Virus record (IMG/VR): IMGVR_UViG_3300010885_058680
Coordinates: 1-27,046 of that record
Source of the DNA: a virus
Direction: 5' to 3' (one strand)
Length of the DNA stretch: 27,046 bases
In this document: positions 12,865-19,911 of the stretch, in pieces
Layout of the letters: the number at the start of each line of letters is the position of its first letter
Position numbering within the stretch: position 1 is the first letter of the stretch
The notes under the pieces: model-generated
What the model was told of the DNA's origin: nothing
Databases searched by the model: none
Seen by the model: only the letters and a program-made list of their open reading frames with translations
Program-made: the position numbers and the translations under genes

Positions 12865-13551
12865 TCATTCAGCGATTTTATCAGCAATACCATAGCTGAT
12901 CGCTTCTTCTGCGCTAATATAAATATTACGCTTTTCGTCAATTAGCTTCTTAATTCGTGCGCTCTTCATTTTTGTTTCACGAGCGAGGGCATCAATATAC
13001 ATTTCTTGTGTTTGGTTGATTTCAGCGAATTCATTTTCAATATCGTGAATACCGCCCATAGCACCAGCTTGAACAGGGTGAATCATAACACGGCAATTCT
13101 GTCCAATTTCACGCAAACCCTTTGTTCCAGCAGCCATCAATAAGACACCGGCACTCATTACTTTGCCCATACCAAGTGTGCGAATCTTAATGTCTTTCTT
13201 TACCATACACATCGTATCGTAAATTGAGAACATGTCACTTGCTGAACCACCGTGAGTTGAAATAAGGAAATCAAGTGGTTCGTTTACTTTTACAAGAAGT
13301 TCTTTTAGCAGTTCATCGTTCTTGCCTTTTAGTTTGGCAGTAAGATGTTCTGGAAGTTTTACTACTTGATCTCGAAAATGAAATAGTGAAAGGACGATTT
13401 CACGGCCACGCTTTTCATTTACGTTTCCATACAGTGAAATAAGATTCAATTCCTGAACGAATACAGAATCCTCTCCACCTTCTTCGGTTTCTTCAAGTTC
13501 CAAATCATCTTCTAGGCTTTTACTTTTTTTACGCATCAACATATTAATCAT
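12865..13551 (-). CDS. clpP: ClpP-like serine protease with Asn in the triad
   Basis: The 228-residue protein has the ClpP fold: DFLISTHGGSASDMFSIYDTM (oxyanion glycine region), GKVMSAGVLLMAAG with the nucleophile S133, CRVMIHPVQAG with H158, and NIYISAEEAISYGIADKI. The residue at the position of the catalytic Asp (before the SAEEA segment) is N209. A 35-40 residue acidic N-terminal extension precedes the domain. Phage ClpP-like proteins can serve as prohead proteases or pair with host ClpX or ClpA. ClpP1 of Listeria is known to carry Asn at this place and to be weakly active alone, so activity here may depend on a partner. The start ATG overlaps the upstream stop; an ATG nine bases on has a better-spaced ribosome site. 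Confidence 0.92.
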   Translation of the reverse strand: MINMLMRKKSKSLEDDLELEETEEGGEDSVFVQELNLISLYGNVNEKRGREIVLSLFHFRDQVVKLPEHLTAKLKGKNDELLKELLVKVNEPLDFLISTHGGSASDMFSIYDTMCMVKKDIKIRTLGMGKVMSAGVLLMAAGTKGLREIGQNCRVMIHPVQAGAMGGIHDIENEFAEINQTQEMYIDALARETKMKSARIKKLIDEKRNIYISAEEAISYGIADKIAE

Positions 13552-13985
13552 CCCTTCTTGTTACGAAATTCGGTACTGTTATGAGTTTTAGCGCCTAAAC
13601 CATCTACAATTTTGACACCCAGTTTTTTACATACTTCAACTTCTGGAATATTACCAACAAATCTATCTCCACCTTTTGCGAAGATAAACTTTGTGTCCTC
13701 ACCTAAAACCATTCTCTCATTAAGAACAACAGTTTCAATTGATTCACAAACACTTCCATCCTTGTCAATAGATAGCATGACTTCATCTACTGGCTTTAGT
13801 GAACGCATCACTTTCATTCTAAAATCTTCATCTTGAAAGATCTTACCAATCTTTAACATTTGCTGTTGATCATTATTAACAATAACAACCAATCTATCAC
13901 CCAATTTCCTAGCCATTTCTAAACATTCAATATGGCCGGGATGAATTGGGTTCGCATACATGGATGTAATAACTACTGTGCTCAT
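13548..13985 (-). CDS. Nucleotidyltransferase, heptose-1-phosphate adenylyltransferase-like
   Basis: The 145-residue protein belongs to the cytidylyltransferase-like superfamily: the N-terminal strand MSTVVITSMYANPIHPGH has the HxGH ATP-binding motif (HPGH), followed by LGDRLVVIVNND and the KGGDR motif with a downstream PE, as in the second domain of HldE and related enzymes. These transfer AMP or CMP to a phosphorylated sugar or alcohol. The substrate is not determinable; a sugar-phosphate is suggested by the KGGD motif and by the phosphomannomutase gene at 19912-20613. Start and stop overlap both neighbours as ATGA. Confidence 0.85.
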   Translation of the reverse strand: MSTVVITSMYANPIHPGHIECLEMARKLGDRLVVIVNNDQQQMLKIGKIFQDEDFRMKVMRSLKPVDEVMLSIDKDGSVCESIETVVLNERMVLGEDTKFIFAKGGDRFVGNIPEVEVCKKLGVKIVDGLGAKTHNSTEFRNKKG

Positions 13986-14374
13986 TTCTGTACCTTACAG
14001 GTTCTACTATTGTGACCTGACATACCACATTTACCACAGCATCGACCACTTTGTTTAGCTGATTTTACTACTGTTTTTGAAGTTTTACGGGTTCGCTTTA
14101 CAGTGACAGCAGTCTTAACCCTTTTCTTGTTTCCATCACGATCACATTCAAAAACTTCAAATGGAAGTGATTTTGCGAAGCTTACCCAATTTTTCGGGTC
14201 TTGAAACTCTTTACAGAAAATATTCAAAATATGACCATTCTTGTTTGTGCCTGTTCCCGTCAGGCGCCAATCCTTAAAGTAAGAGTCAAGTGATTTAAAT
14301 TCTGTGTTATTTTTAAAAATAATTTGTAGATTATAAGTTGTAGGGTTTGTTTTCCAAATACAGCCTTCGACCAT
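13982..14374 (-). CDS. Protein with C-terminal zinc knuckle
   Basis: The start is ATG 14372-14374 (MVEGCIWKTNPTTYN), with GGAGG five bases upstream and a promoter just beyond. The 130-residue product has an N-terminal region with YNLQIIFKNN and DWRLTGTGTNKNGH, a very basic linker (VKRTRKTSKTVVKSAKQS), and a C-terminal zinc knuckle CGKCGMSGHNSRTC (C-x2-C-x4-H-x4-C). The knuckle and basic linker point to single-stranded nucleic acid binding. The other knuckle protein here (4740-5336) has it at the N-terminus, so the motif has been combined twice with different partners. Confidence 0.82.
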   Translation of the reverse strand: MVEGCIWKTNPTTYNLQIIFKNNTEFKSLDSYFKDWRLTGTGTNKNGHILNIFCKEFQDPKNWVSFAKSLPFEVFECDRDGNKKRVKTAVTVKRTRKTSKTVVKSAKQSGRCCGKCGMSGHNSRTCKVQK

Positions 14375-14390
14375 AAAACCTCCAAGCAGT

Positions 14391-14419
14391 ATGATAGCAC
14401 ACGTCGACGGAGCCGTCAA
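14391..14419 (-). promoter_or_regulatory. Sigma-70-type extended -10 promoter (P4)
   Basis: TTGACG (14414-14419), 17-base spacer ending GTGTGC, TATCAT (14391-14396) on the minus strand. The spacer differs from P1-P3 and P5, having GTCGAC instead of GATC, but keeps TG before the -10. It lies directly after the terminator at 14431-14459 and drives the operon starting at 14374. Confidence 0.82.
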
Positions 14420-14430
14420 GTGTTTTCCTA

Positions 14431-14459
14431 GAAAAACCAAAAAGCCCCGTAAGGGGCTT
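14431..14459 (-). terminator. Rho-independent terminator
   Basis: AAGCCCC and GGGGCTT (14442-14459) form a 7-bp GC-rich stem with a TTAC loop, followed on the minus strand by TTTGGTTTTT. It ends the transcript of the gene at 14493-15341, immediately before promoter P4. Confidence 0.9.
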
Positions 14460-14492
14460 CTGGTTAGGAGTTTAGTACCTTGTTTAAGGGAA

Positions 14493-15341
14493 TCAGGCTT
14501 TCTTTAAACGTTCTGCTACTTTGGCAGCAACTTTTTTAGCTAAAGCTTCTTTTGTGACAGCAGCTTTTGGCTTTTTTGATTCCATTAGGCGAGCCTTGAC
14601 ACGCTTGACTGTTTCAGCTACGACTTTTTCAAGAGCAGCTTCATCAAGTGTTGGGTGTGGGGCCATTCCTTCTTCTTCTTCCTCTTCTTCCTCTTCTTCA
14701 CCGGCTGGCATTTCACCTTCGGCGGCTTCATGGCCGGGAGCACTTTCATCACCTCCCATCTCGATTTCTGTTTCGTCGCCTTCTTCTTCTACTGAAACAA
14801 CATCAGCGGCACCTGGAACTTTTTCTGTAATGACGCGAATTAGTTCTTTTACAAGACCTTCAACGTCAAGACCACCGGCAGCTGGTGCTTCTGGTGCTTC
14901 AACATCTGCCATATCTTCTTCTGGCATTTCTTCTTCTTTAACAAGACCACCGGCTTTCTTGGCTGGCTTCATTTTTTGTGAAGCTGGTGCGCCTTTCATT
15001 TTTGCTGGCTTAGCTGCTGAAAGAGCTTTGCCTTCTTCTACTTTTTCTTTTCCTTCTTCTTCCATTTTCTTGGCTTCACCAAGATCACGGCCTCTGGCCA
15101 TATCTCTGTCGTCTTCGCGACGTGATTCTGAATCAACTGGCATTTGACCGCCACCTTCTTCAAGTGAAGCTACTTCTTCGAGTTTTTCACCGTCTTTTTC
15201 AACGGCTTCATCTTCCATCTTCTTGCCGTAAGCTTCTTCAACTGTTTCACTCTCTTTCAAGAATGTGTTGGTTAGTGGCTGTAATCCGGCAATTTTCATG
15301 AATTTGCGAACTGCCTGTTCTTCTAATAGTTTCTTTGACAT
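14493..15341 (-). CDS. Acidic low-complexity virion-like protein
   Basis: The 282-residue protein has an N-terminal motif (VRKFMKIAGLQPL, residues 11-23) that I associate with a recurring set of structural proteins in large aquatic phages. The rest is low-complexity: Glu/Lys/Ala/Pro-rich segments, a run of nine glutamates (EGEMPAGEEEEEEEEE), and a basic, helical C-terminus (VAETVKRVKARLMES, KKVAAKVAERLKKA). A scaffold, internal head protein or prohead-core role is plausible, given the charge and the nearby ClpP, but unproven. The start has AGGAG at good spacing. The mirror frame on the plus strand (serine-rich) is a shadow of this composition. Confidence 0.8.
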   Translation of the reverse strand: MSKKLLEEQAVRKFMKIAGLQPLTNTFLKESETVEEAYGKKMEDEAVEKDGEKLEEVASLEEGGGQMPVDSESRREDDRDMARGRDLGEAKKMEEEGKEKVEEGKALSAAKPAKMKGAPASQKMKPAKKAGGLVKEEEMPEEDMADVEAPEAPAAGGLDVEGLVKELIRVITEKVPGAADVVSVEEEGDETEIEMGGDESAPGHEAAEGEMPAGEEEEEEEEEEGMAPHPTLDEAALEKVVAETVKRVKARLMESKKPKAAVTKEALAKKVAAKVAERLKKA

Positions 15342-15406
15342 TACTAAACTCCTATTTCTAATAGTAAATCATAAATAAATAGTGCGTGTTAAGCGAAAAT
15401 CCACAC

Positions 15407-15856
15407 TTATTTGTCTTTTAGGTCAATTGAACGCTGAATTTCTCTAATTTCGCGCATAACTTGCGATTGTTCACGAATAACAATGCGCTGACTTTCAAGC
15501 ATTTCTTCCAATAAACGTGTTTGTAATTCGCTATTTTTTGCGATTGCTGCTACAGCTTTTGCGTTATCTCTTAACACATTTTCAAGGCTCTGACGAATAT
15601 ACCAAACTTTTACGCCGTCTTGATCGTCTTTATCGTGCCATTCATATAATGTATGAACTTCTTTACTTAGATTATCAAAACGAACTTTTTGTTCTTTGCC
15701 GTCATCAACGAGTGATTGTATTTGTTCACTCATTAACTTGATTTTAACGTCACTTGATTGAAGGTTCTTATTGCCCAACCAAACCATAACTTCTCTGGTT
15801 ACGATTAGTAGTAATGCGACCACTAAACCCATTGCTGTCATATCTGTTGTTGGCAT
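15407..15856 (-). CDS. Membrane-anchored coiled-coil protein
   Basis: The 149-residue protein has one N-terminal membrane helix (MGLVVALLLIVTREVMVWLG) and then a long coiled coil (IKLMSEQIQSLVDDGKEQ ... RLLEEMLESQRIVIREQSQ). The charge pattern would place the coiled coil on one side of the inner membrane. Size and layout fit an envelope-linked accessory protein, such as a spanin- or holin-regulator-like protein, but no family motif is seen. GAGGG lies seven bases upstream of the ATG at 15854-15856. Confidence 0.75.
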   Translation of the reverse strand: MPTTDMTAMGLVVALLLIVTREVMVWLGNKNLQSSDVKIKLMSEQIQSLVDDGKEQKVRFDNLSKEVHTLYEWHDKDDQDGVKVWYIRQSLENVLRDNAKAVAAIAKNSELQTRLLEEMLESQRIVIREQSQVMREIREIQRSIDLKDK

Positions 15857-15888
15857 AAAAGAACCCTCTTAAATACTATAATTAGTAT

Positions 15889-16128
15889 CTAGTCTTCTAG
15901 TTGTTTCATGCCTTTTTTGATCTTTTTTACAGCATTATCTTCAATTTGTTTGATACGGACGAATGAAACTCCTAGTCGATCTGCCACTTGTCGTAGCGTC
16001 ATAGGTCCATTCTTTTTAATGGCTATCAAGTCACAGTTTAGATCTTCACCATGTTCAATCCAGTGTTTACATTCTTTAAATGGACACTGAACTTCACCTT
16101 TTACACAAGCTTCTGAACATTCTTTCAT
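15889..16128 (-). CDS. Sigma-70 region 4-like DNA-binding protein with Cys motif
   Basis: The 79-residue product has five cysteines at 4, 8, 15, 20 and 32 (CPFKEC) and then a helix-turn-helix typical of sigma region 4.2: MTLRQVADRLGVSFVRIKQIEDNAVKKIKK, here quoted in parts as TLRQVADRLGVSF and RIKQIEDNAVKKI. The pattern R-I-x-Q-I-E is the -35-recognition helix signature. There are no sigma regions 2 or 3, so it cannot be a full sigma factor. It may be a promoter-recognition adaptor, anti-sigma-like factor or a regulator of late genes. The start overlaps the previous stop by four bases. Confidence 0.85.
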   Translation of the reverse strand: MKECSEACVKGEVQCPFKECKHWIEHGEDLNCDLIAIKKNGPMTLRQVADRLGVSFVRIKQIEDNAVKKIKKGMKQLED

Positions 16129-16499
16129 TTGTCATCCTCAAATAAATCATAAATGTCTTCGATTTCATCGGGATTAAGTTTGAATTGGCGAATTGTTTTA
16201 CGCATTTTCTCACGTTCCTTTTTGATAATCTCGGTGCGATACTTAAATCTTTCTTCTCTTACAGCTTCATCAAGAATTTCGTTAATTCGTGGATCATCTT
16301 TCAAAAAAGCATCGATTAAAATTTGAAAGAATCTGCGAAATGATATGTTTTCGTGCCGAATCTTAATGAGGAAATCGGCATACAGCTTTTCAGGAAACCT
16401 TAAATAAACTTGTCGTAGATTTTTAATTTCCTGCTGAATTATTGATGGATCTTCTTTTTCACTTGGCATTTCTGTGAAGGATGTGTGTGAAGCTTTCAT
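16125..16499 (-). CDS. Possible ribbon-helix-helix protein
   Basis: The 124-residue protein has a short strand (RQVYLRFPEKLY) followed by two helices (ADFLIKIRHENISFRRFFQILIDAFLK), which resembles a ribbon-helix-helix DNA-binding dimer of the Arc/MetJ type, and then a long charged helical tail (IIKKEREKMRKTIRQFK). The assignment is from pattern only. The start (16497-16499) overlaps the end of the GMP reductase-like gene by 41 bases, and its stop overlaps the start of the sigma region 4-like gene, so two putative regulators are co-expressed. Confidence 0.7.
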   Translation of the reverse strand: MKASHTSFTEMPSEKEDPSIIQQEIKNLRQVYLRFPEKLYADFLIKIRHENISFRRFFQILIDAFLKDDPRINEILDEAVREERFKYRTEIIKKEREKMRKTIRQFKLNPDEIEDIYDLFEDDK

Positions 16500-17502
16500 T
16501 CATTCCAGCAGAACTTTGTAGAACGAATTGAGCCTTTTCCCTTAATTCTCGTAGCGAACGAGAACCAGAATAGGATAGTCCACTCTTGATATTACCAATC
16601 AAGTCGTCAAGAATATCATTAACTGAACCCTTGTAATTAACGAATGTGGCGATACCTTCTGGTGAAGAGGATTTACCACGCCAGTTCATTTGTGCTTCTC
16701 GTGAAGCCATACCACGATATTCTTTTACAAGTGAACCGTTTGAATTTTGAATAAGATTTCCTGGTGATTCATCTGTTCCTGCGAATAGGGAACCAGCCAT
16801 AATGGCATCTGCGCCAGCTGCGAGGGCTTTTACAATATCGCCAGCATATTTGATTCCGCCGTCAATAATAATAGATGGCTTATTTGAGCTACAATCAGGC
16901 GATTTACGAGCGTTAACACAATCAAACAAGGCAGACATATTTGGTAGTCCGTGGCCGGTATTAATTCGTGTACTACATATCGCACCTCCACCTACACCTA
17001 CACGAACAGAATCGGCACCCCATTGAGCTAAATGCTTATAACCAGCACCAGTAGCAACATTGCCAGCCATTAAATGAAACTTACCACGTTCTGGTAGCTT
17101 TTCTAGTGTTTCAAGTGCTTTCTTAACTGAAATATGATCACCGTGAGCAACGTCAACACAAATTACTTTTACACCAGCTTTTACAAGTTCTTGTGTTCGC
17201 TCGACGAAATCATCTTTTACGCCAACAGCAGCACCAACAGCATAGCCTTCACATTTTTTAATAATCGATGTTTGCTGTTCAATTGAATTGTAACGGTGAA
17301 CGATACCTAATCCACCTTTGTTTGCTACCGATACAGCCATTTCATGCTCTGTAACAGTGTCCATTGGTGAAGTAATAATTGGTGTATCAAGTTTTAGTTT
17401 GGTGTCCAACTGTGAACTAATATCTACTTCACTACGAGATTCAATATCACTGAAAGACGGCACCAATAAAAAATCATCAAACGTTAGAGATTTCTGAAAC
17501 AT
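16459..17502 (-). CDS. GMP reductase-like enzyme (IMPDH/GMPR family)
   Basis: I use ATG 17500-17502 (MFQKSLTFDDFLLVPS), with AGGAG four bases upstream; it gives 347 residues. The TIM barrel is complete: DFLLVP, ITSPMDTVTE, VDVAHGD, the NAD-side LMAGNVAT, and the active-site loop GGAICSTRINTGHG with C176. No CBS domains are present. The loop reads C-S-T-R-x-x-T-G, as in GMP reductase (CTTR), rather than C-I-T-Q of IMP dehydrogenase, and the flap after YRGMASREAQ is short and lacks the Arg-Tyr pair of IMPDH. GMP reductase (GMP to IMP, using NADPH) is therefore the better call, although DGGIKYAGD and the PEG segment look IMPDH-like. It would feed IMP to the PurA at 21230-22228. Confidence 0.88.
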   Translation of the reverse strand: MFQKSLTFDDFLLVPSFSDIESRSEVDISSQLDTKLKLDTPIITSPMDTVTEHEMAVSVANKGGLGIVHRYNSIEQQTSIIKKCEGYAVGAAVGVKDDFVERTQELVKAGVKVICVDVAHGDHISVKKALETLEKLPERGKFHLMAGNVATGAGYKHLAQWGADSVRVGVGGGAICSTRINTGHGLPNMSALFDCVNARKSPDCSSNKPSIIIDGGIKYAGDIVKALAAGADAIMAGSLFAGTDESPGNLIQNSNGSLVKEYRGMASREAQMNWRGKSSSPEGIATFVNYKGSVNDILDDLIGNIKSGLSYSGSRSLRELREKAQFVLQSSAGMNESFTHILHRNAK

Positions 17503-17761
17503 TTTCTCCTGCTTTCTTTTCGAAAAAGTCCTTTGCAATTTGTTGCGCGTTATTCCAACATTCTGGACAGTAAAGATGAACTTTTTGTTCGGCATTCTTT
17601 ACGACAACAAACCAGCTTTGAACTTGCTCCTTGTTCTTTCTATCAAATGGAGAGGCACACGTCAAGCAATTTTCTGGCAAACGATCAAACATATTTAATT
17701 TTTGACTTAAATCTTTTTTCTGCTGCTTGTGTGTTTGCTTATTTGGTTCGATTTTTTTCAT
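17477..17761 (-). CDS. Small zinc-finger protein
   Basis: The 94-residue protein has a lysine/glutamine-rich N-terminus (KQTHKQQKKDLSQKLN) and two Cys pairs, CLTC near 32-35 and CPEC near 66-69, suggesting a zinc-ribbon-like site with a W-rich core (QSWFVVVKNAEQKVHLY). AAGGAAATAG precedes the start and the gene overlaps both neighbours. No family is recognised. Basic tail plus zinc site would fit nucleic acid or protein binding. Confidence 0.72.
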   Translation of the reverse strand: MKKIEPNKQTHKQQKKDLSQKLNMFDRLPENCLTCASPFDRKNKEQVQSWFVVVKNAEQKVHLYCPECWNNAQQIAKDFFEKKAGENVSEISNV

Positions 17762-18056
17762 CTATTTCCTTTTCTACTTTCGCTAACTCTTTTTTAAAGA
17801 ATCTTATATGATCGGTTGAGTATTTGTGGACGGGATTATCATAATCAGCCCATAAAATGCTGTATGATATTCCATCGCTAAAATTATCTGGATAGGATTT
17901 ATAGTAATGGTCTGCTGGATCGATAGGCTCTGCGGATACTATTATACCAAAAGTATAATATACAATTATATCTCTTGGATCGGTGTTGAATACATCACCG
18001 TCACGGGCAGACTTTATTTCAAAATCAATTACTAAATCGCCTATCTTATGATCCAT
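17739..18056 (-). CDS. KVGDL-family protein, longer member
   Basis: The 105-residue product starts MDHKIGDLVIDFEIKSARDG and has the family body TFGIIVSAEP ... YSILWADYDNPVHKYSTDHIRFF, followed by a lysine/glutamate-rich tail that overlaps the next gene by 23 bases. The GII-V and L-W-A-D positions align with VEW and YSQVDGKEYYF in other members. No array is present; the loop after the first strand is a normal charged segment. It shows that the family varies in length in this loop. Function is unknown. Confidence 0.72.
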   Translation of the reverse strand: MDHKIGDLVIDFEIKSARDGDVFNTDPRDIIVYYTFGIIVSAEPIDPADHYYKSYPDNFSDGISYSILWADYDNPVHKYSTDHIRFFKKELAKVEKEIDEKNRTK

Positions 18057-18072
18057 TACATACTAAATATGC

Positions 18073-18252
18073 TTAGAGTTTGCCATAACCTCCAAACCCG
18101 AGCATATCTTCTGTTAGTTCCGTAAGCAATTTACAAGGCATCTGTGGGTCAAGTTCTAAAATATCAATACCCATCATATTTTCTGCTACAATCTGCTGCT
18201 CTGCCTCACGACGAGCTTTAATAATTTGATATTTAAGAATTTCGTTTTCCAC
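18073..18252 (-). CDS. 59-residue helical protein, GTG start
   Basis: I take the GTG at 18250-18252 as start because GGAGG lies five bases upstream; a TTG four codons earlier would overlap the ribosome site. The product (MENEILKYQIIKARREAEQQ) has an N-terminal charged helix and a C-terminal part LDPQMPCKLLTELTEDMLG ending FGGYGKL. It is the first gene after promoter P5. No family is recognised. Confidence 0.7.
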   Translation of the reverse strand: MENEILKYQIIKARREAEQQIVAENMMGIDILELDPQMPCKLLTELTEDMLGFGGYGKL

Positions 18253-18273
18253 AAGAACCTCCAATGATTAAGC

Positions 18274-18302
18274 AGTTTAGCACGGATCGTGCCGCCTGTC
18301 AA
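18274..18302 (-). promoter_or_regulatory. Sigma-70-type extended -10 promoter (P5)
   Basis: TTGACA (18297-18302), a 17-base spacer ending CGATCCGTGC, TAAACT (18274-18279). The -35 overlaps the last bases of the dam-like gene at 18299-18787. It drives the gene at 18073-18252 and probably the operon below. Confidence 0.85.
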
Positions 18303-18787
18303 TCAGCTTTGTTTGACATAGTGTTAATTAGTGGTCGGCTTGACGTTCCTTTATTAAAAACAACTACCATCGAGGGAAACGGAGCACTATTTTTGCCTTC
18401 GCCAAACTTTAATCGTCCTTTAATAAAAGTGATCTCATTCACAATAGAGCCATTTAAACAGTATTCGTGGAACCATCGTGTATCCGCGCGTACGGGCAAA
18501 ATCATGACAACGGTTATATCATTTAACAAAACCTGTTCTGCTGCCTTTTTTACCCAATCATATATTTTGCTATATGGTGGATTAATAAAAACAGTTTCAC
18601 CAGCCCAATCTTGTTTTAGACCATCATCATCAAGTGTAAAATACTTTACACACTTACGATTAACATGATCAGCAGCTGGATCAAGTGTAAAGTTGTAGAT
18701 CTTATTTAACTTTTTAAACAGCCATTCGGGTGTTGACCACGAATCTGTTTTGTGCGAGAACATAACATTTAAATCTTCTTTGTCCAT
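18299..18787 (-). CDS. dam: Phage-type DNA N6-adenine methyltransferase
   Basis: The 162-residue protein matches the compact phage Dam family: W-S-T-P-E-W-LF near the N-terminus, LDPAADHVNRKC, DDDGLKQDWAGETVFINPPYS with the catalytic NPPY, and VVMILPVRADTRWFHEY. It would transfer a methyl group from S-adenosylmethionine to adenine, most often in GATC for this family, though the target cannot be read from the sequence. Roles could be protection from restriction or control of GATC-bearing promoters, several of which occur here. AGGA lies eight bases before the ATG, in the hairpin at 18795-18817. Confidence 0.92.
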   Translation of the reverse strand: MDKEDLNVMFSHKTDSWSTPEWLFKKLNKIYNFTLDPAADHVNRKCVKYFTLDDDGLKQDWAGETVFINPPYSKIYDWVKKAAEQVLLNDITVVMILPVRADTRWFHEYCLNGSIVNEITFIKGRLKFGEGKNSAPFPSMVVVFNKGTSSRPLINTMSNKAD

Positions 18788-18794
18788 AAAATGT

Positions 18795-18817
18795 ATCCTG
18801 TATAATAAATACAGGAT
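18795..18817. terminator. 8-bp hairpin between appendage gene and dam
   Basis: ATCCTGTA and TACAGGAT pair perfectly around a 7-base AT loop. It follows the gene at 18850-19638 by 33 bases and overlaps the ribosome-binding region of the dam-like gene. It may terminate weakly (ATTTT follows on the minus strand) or limit translation of dam. Confidence 0.55.
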
Positions 18818-18849
18818 ATCATAAAGAAGTTATATTTTAAGTATTAAAT

Positions 18850-19638
18850 TTATGCTACTCTTTCTTTATATACTTCAAATTGATCAATTGCTACTGGATT
18901 GGTATCATATTTCGCCCATACTCTGATTCCCATATATCCTCTTCCATTTGCAGCTGAACCATCACCATTTGGATTATTTGCCCAAGGAATATATGCACCG
19001 GTTTTTGTTCGTGGAATGTTAACTGTATATTGTTCTGTCCAAGTGTTTGGAGTTGTTCTTTCTGCTGTATATACTGTTATTTTATCATATGCTCCGGATA
19101 TTGGAGAAATATCCATTCTCATGCCTTTCCAGATATTATTTGTTGTTGATACACTAATATCTTTACTATATCCATATGCATTATTAGCAGGATCAAGACT
19201 ATCGTTATTTGCAACAGTATTAATTGAATTACAGAACAAAGTTAAATATCCATTACTACTACAATACAAACCATAGCCAAGAGAGTTCCTCATATTTTGA
19301 AAAGGATCTGGGGGGTATGTAATGACGAGATCGCTAGCATTTTTAAAAGTTAAAAGAACTCCCTGTCCACTCCAAGAATTTGCTCTGAACCATACTCTCA
19401 TTGAATAAGCGTATCCATATTCATATCCAGATGAATTTGTTAATTCAGAATTACCAATGGGAATCATTGCAACCTGACGATTGACTTGAACACCATTATC
19501 TGGTTGAAAATATCTACACCAATCACCAGAGCTAGTTAATGGATTTGAAAAATCAGTATGTAGTTTTGCGCTACCGGAAGTTCCACCAATAAAAGTATTT
19601 GCATCAGCTAAAATAAAATTCCAATCACTTTGAGACAT
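18850..19638 (-). CDS. Putative tail appendage / carbohydrate-binding-like protein
   Basis: The 262-residue protein is beta-rich and rich in Asn, Ser, Thr, Gly and Tyr, with aromatic strands (YSMRVWFRANSWSGQGVLL, MGIRVWAKYDTNPVAIDQFEVYKE). The pattern of a paired-sheet sandwich ending IDQFEVY resembles lectin or LamG-like domains in phage fibres. It sits with the tandem-repeat protein at 19659-19907, and both are probably adhesion or decoration parts of the virion. The assignment is from composition and pattern; no catalytic residues are seen. Confidence 0.7.
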   Translation of the reverse strand: MSQSDWNFILADANTFIGGTSGSAKLHTDFSNPLTSSGDWCRYFQPDNGVQVNRQVAMIPIGNSELTNSSGYEYGYAYSMRVWFRANSWSGQGVLLTFKNASDLVITYPPDPFQNMRNSLGYGLYCSSNGYLTLFCNSINTVANNDSLDPANNAYGYSKDISVSTTNNIWKGMRMDISPISGAYDKITVYTAERTTPNTWTEQYTVNIPRTKTGAYIPWANNPNGDGSAANGRGYMGIRVWAKYDTNPVAIDQFEVYKERVA

Positions 19639-19658
19639 ATATTAAATTCCTTTATCAA

Positions 19659-19907
19659 TTATGGCCATGAACCAGAATCGTATGTTTCAGTAAATATAAC
19701 TGAACCTGTAAAACTAGGATAAATTATAGAACCAGTATCATATGTTCCAATCCAACTTGGATATTCATAACTTTCAGTCCTTATGGCAGAACCTGTAAAA
19801 CTTGGATAGATGATACTACCAGTATCATAAGTACCAATCCAATTTGGATATTCAAATGATTCTTTAAAAGATATAATTGGTGATTTTCTATAAAAAAACA
19901 ATCCCAT
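19659..19907 (-). CDS. Two-and-a-half-repeat protein, probable virion part
   Basis: The 82-residue product consists of a 13-residue lead and two nearly identical units, EYPNWIGTYDTGSIIYPSF and EYPSWIGTYDTGSIIYPSF, each followed by TGS, hydrophobic residues and a TE motif, plus a third partial unit (ETYDSGSW). The DNA copies are also very similar, so the duplication is recent. Such short beta repeats with Y, W, T and G suit a stacked fibre or a decoration protein. It is 20 bases upstream of the appendage-like gene at 18850-19638. Confidence 0.72.
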   Translation of the reverse strand: MGLFFYRKSPIISFKESFEYPNWIGTYDTGSIIYPSFTGSAIRTESYEYPSWIGTYDTGSIIYPSFTGSVIFTETYDSGSWP

Positions 19908-19911
19908 AAGC

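Noticed and set aside
14521-15147. Serine-rich plus-strand protein
   Set aside because: It is the mirror of the Glu/Lys/Ala-rich codons of the minus-strand gene 14493-15341 and has no ribosome site.
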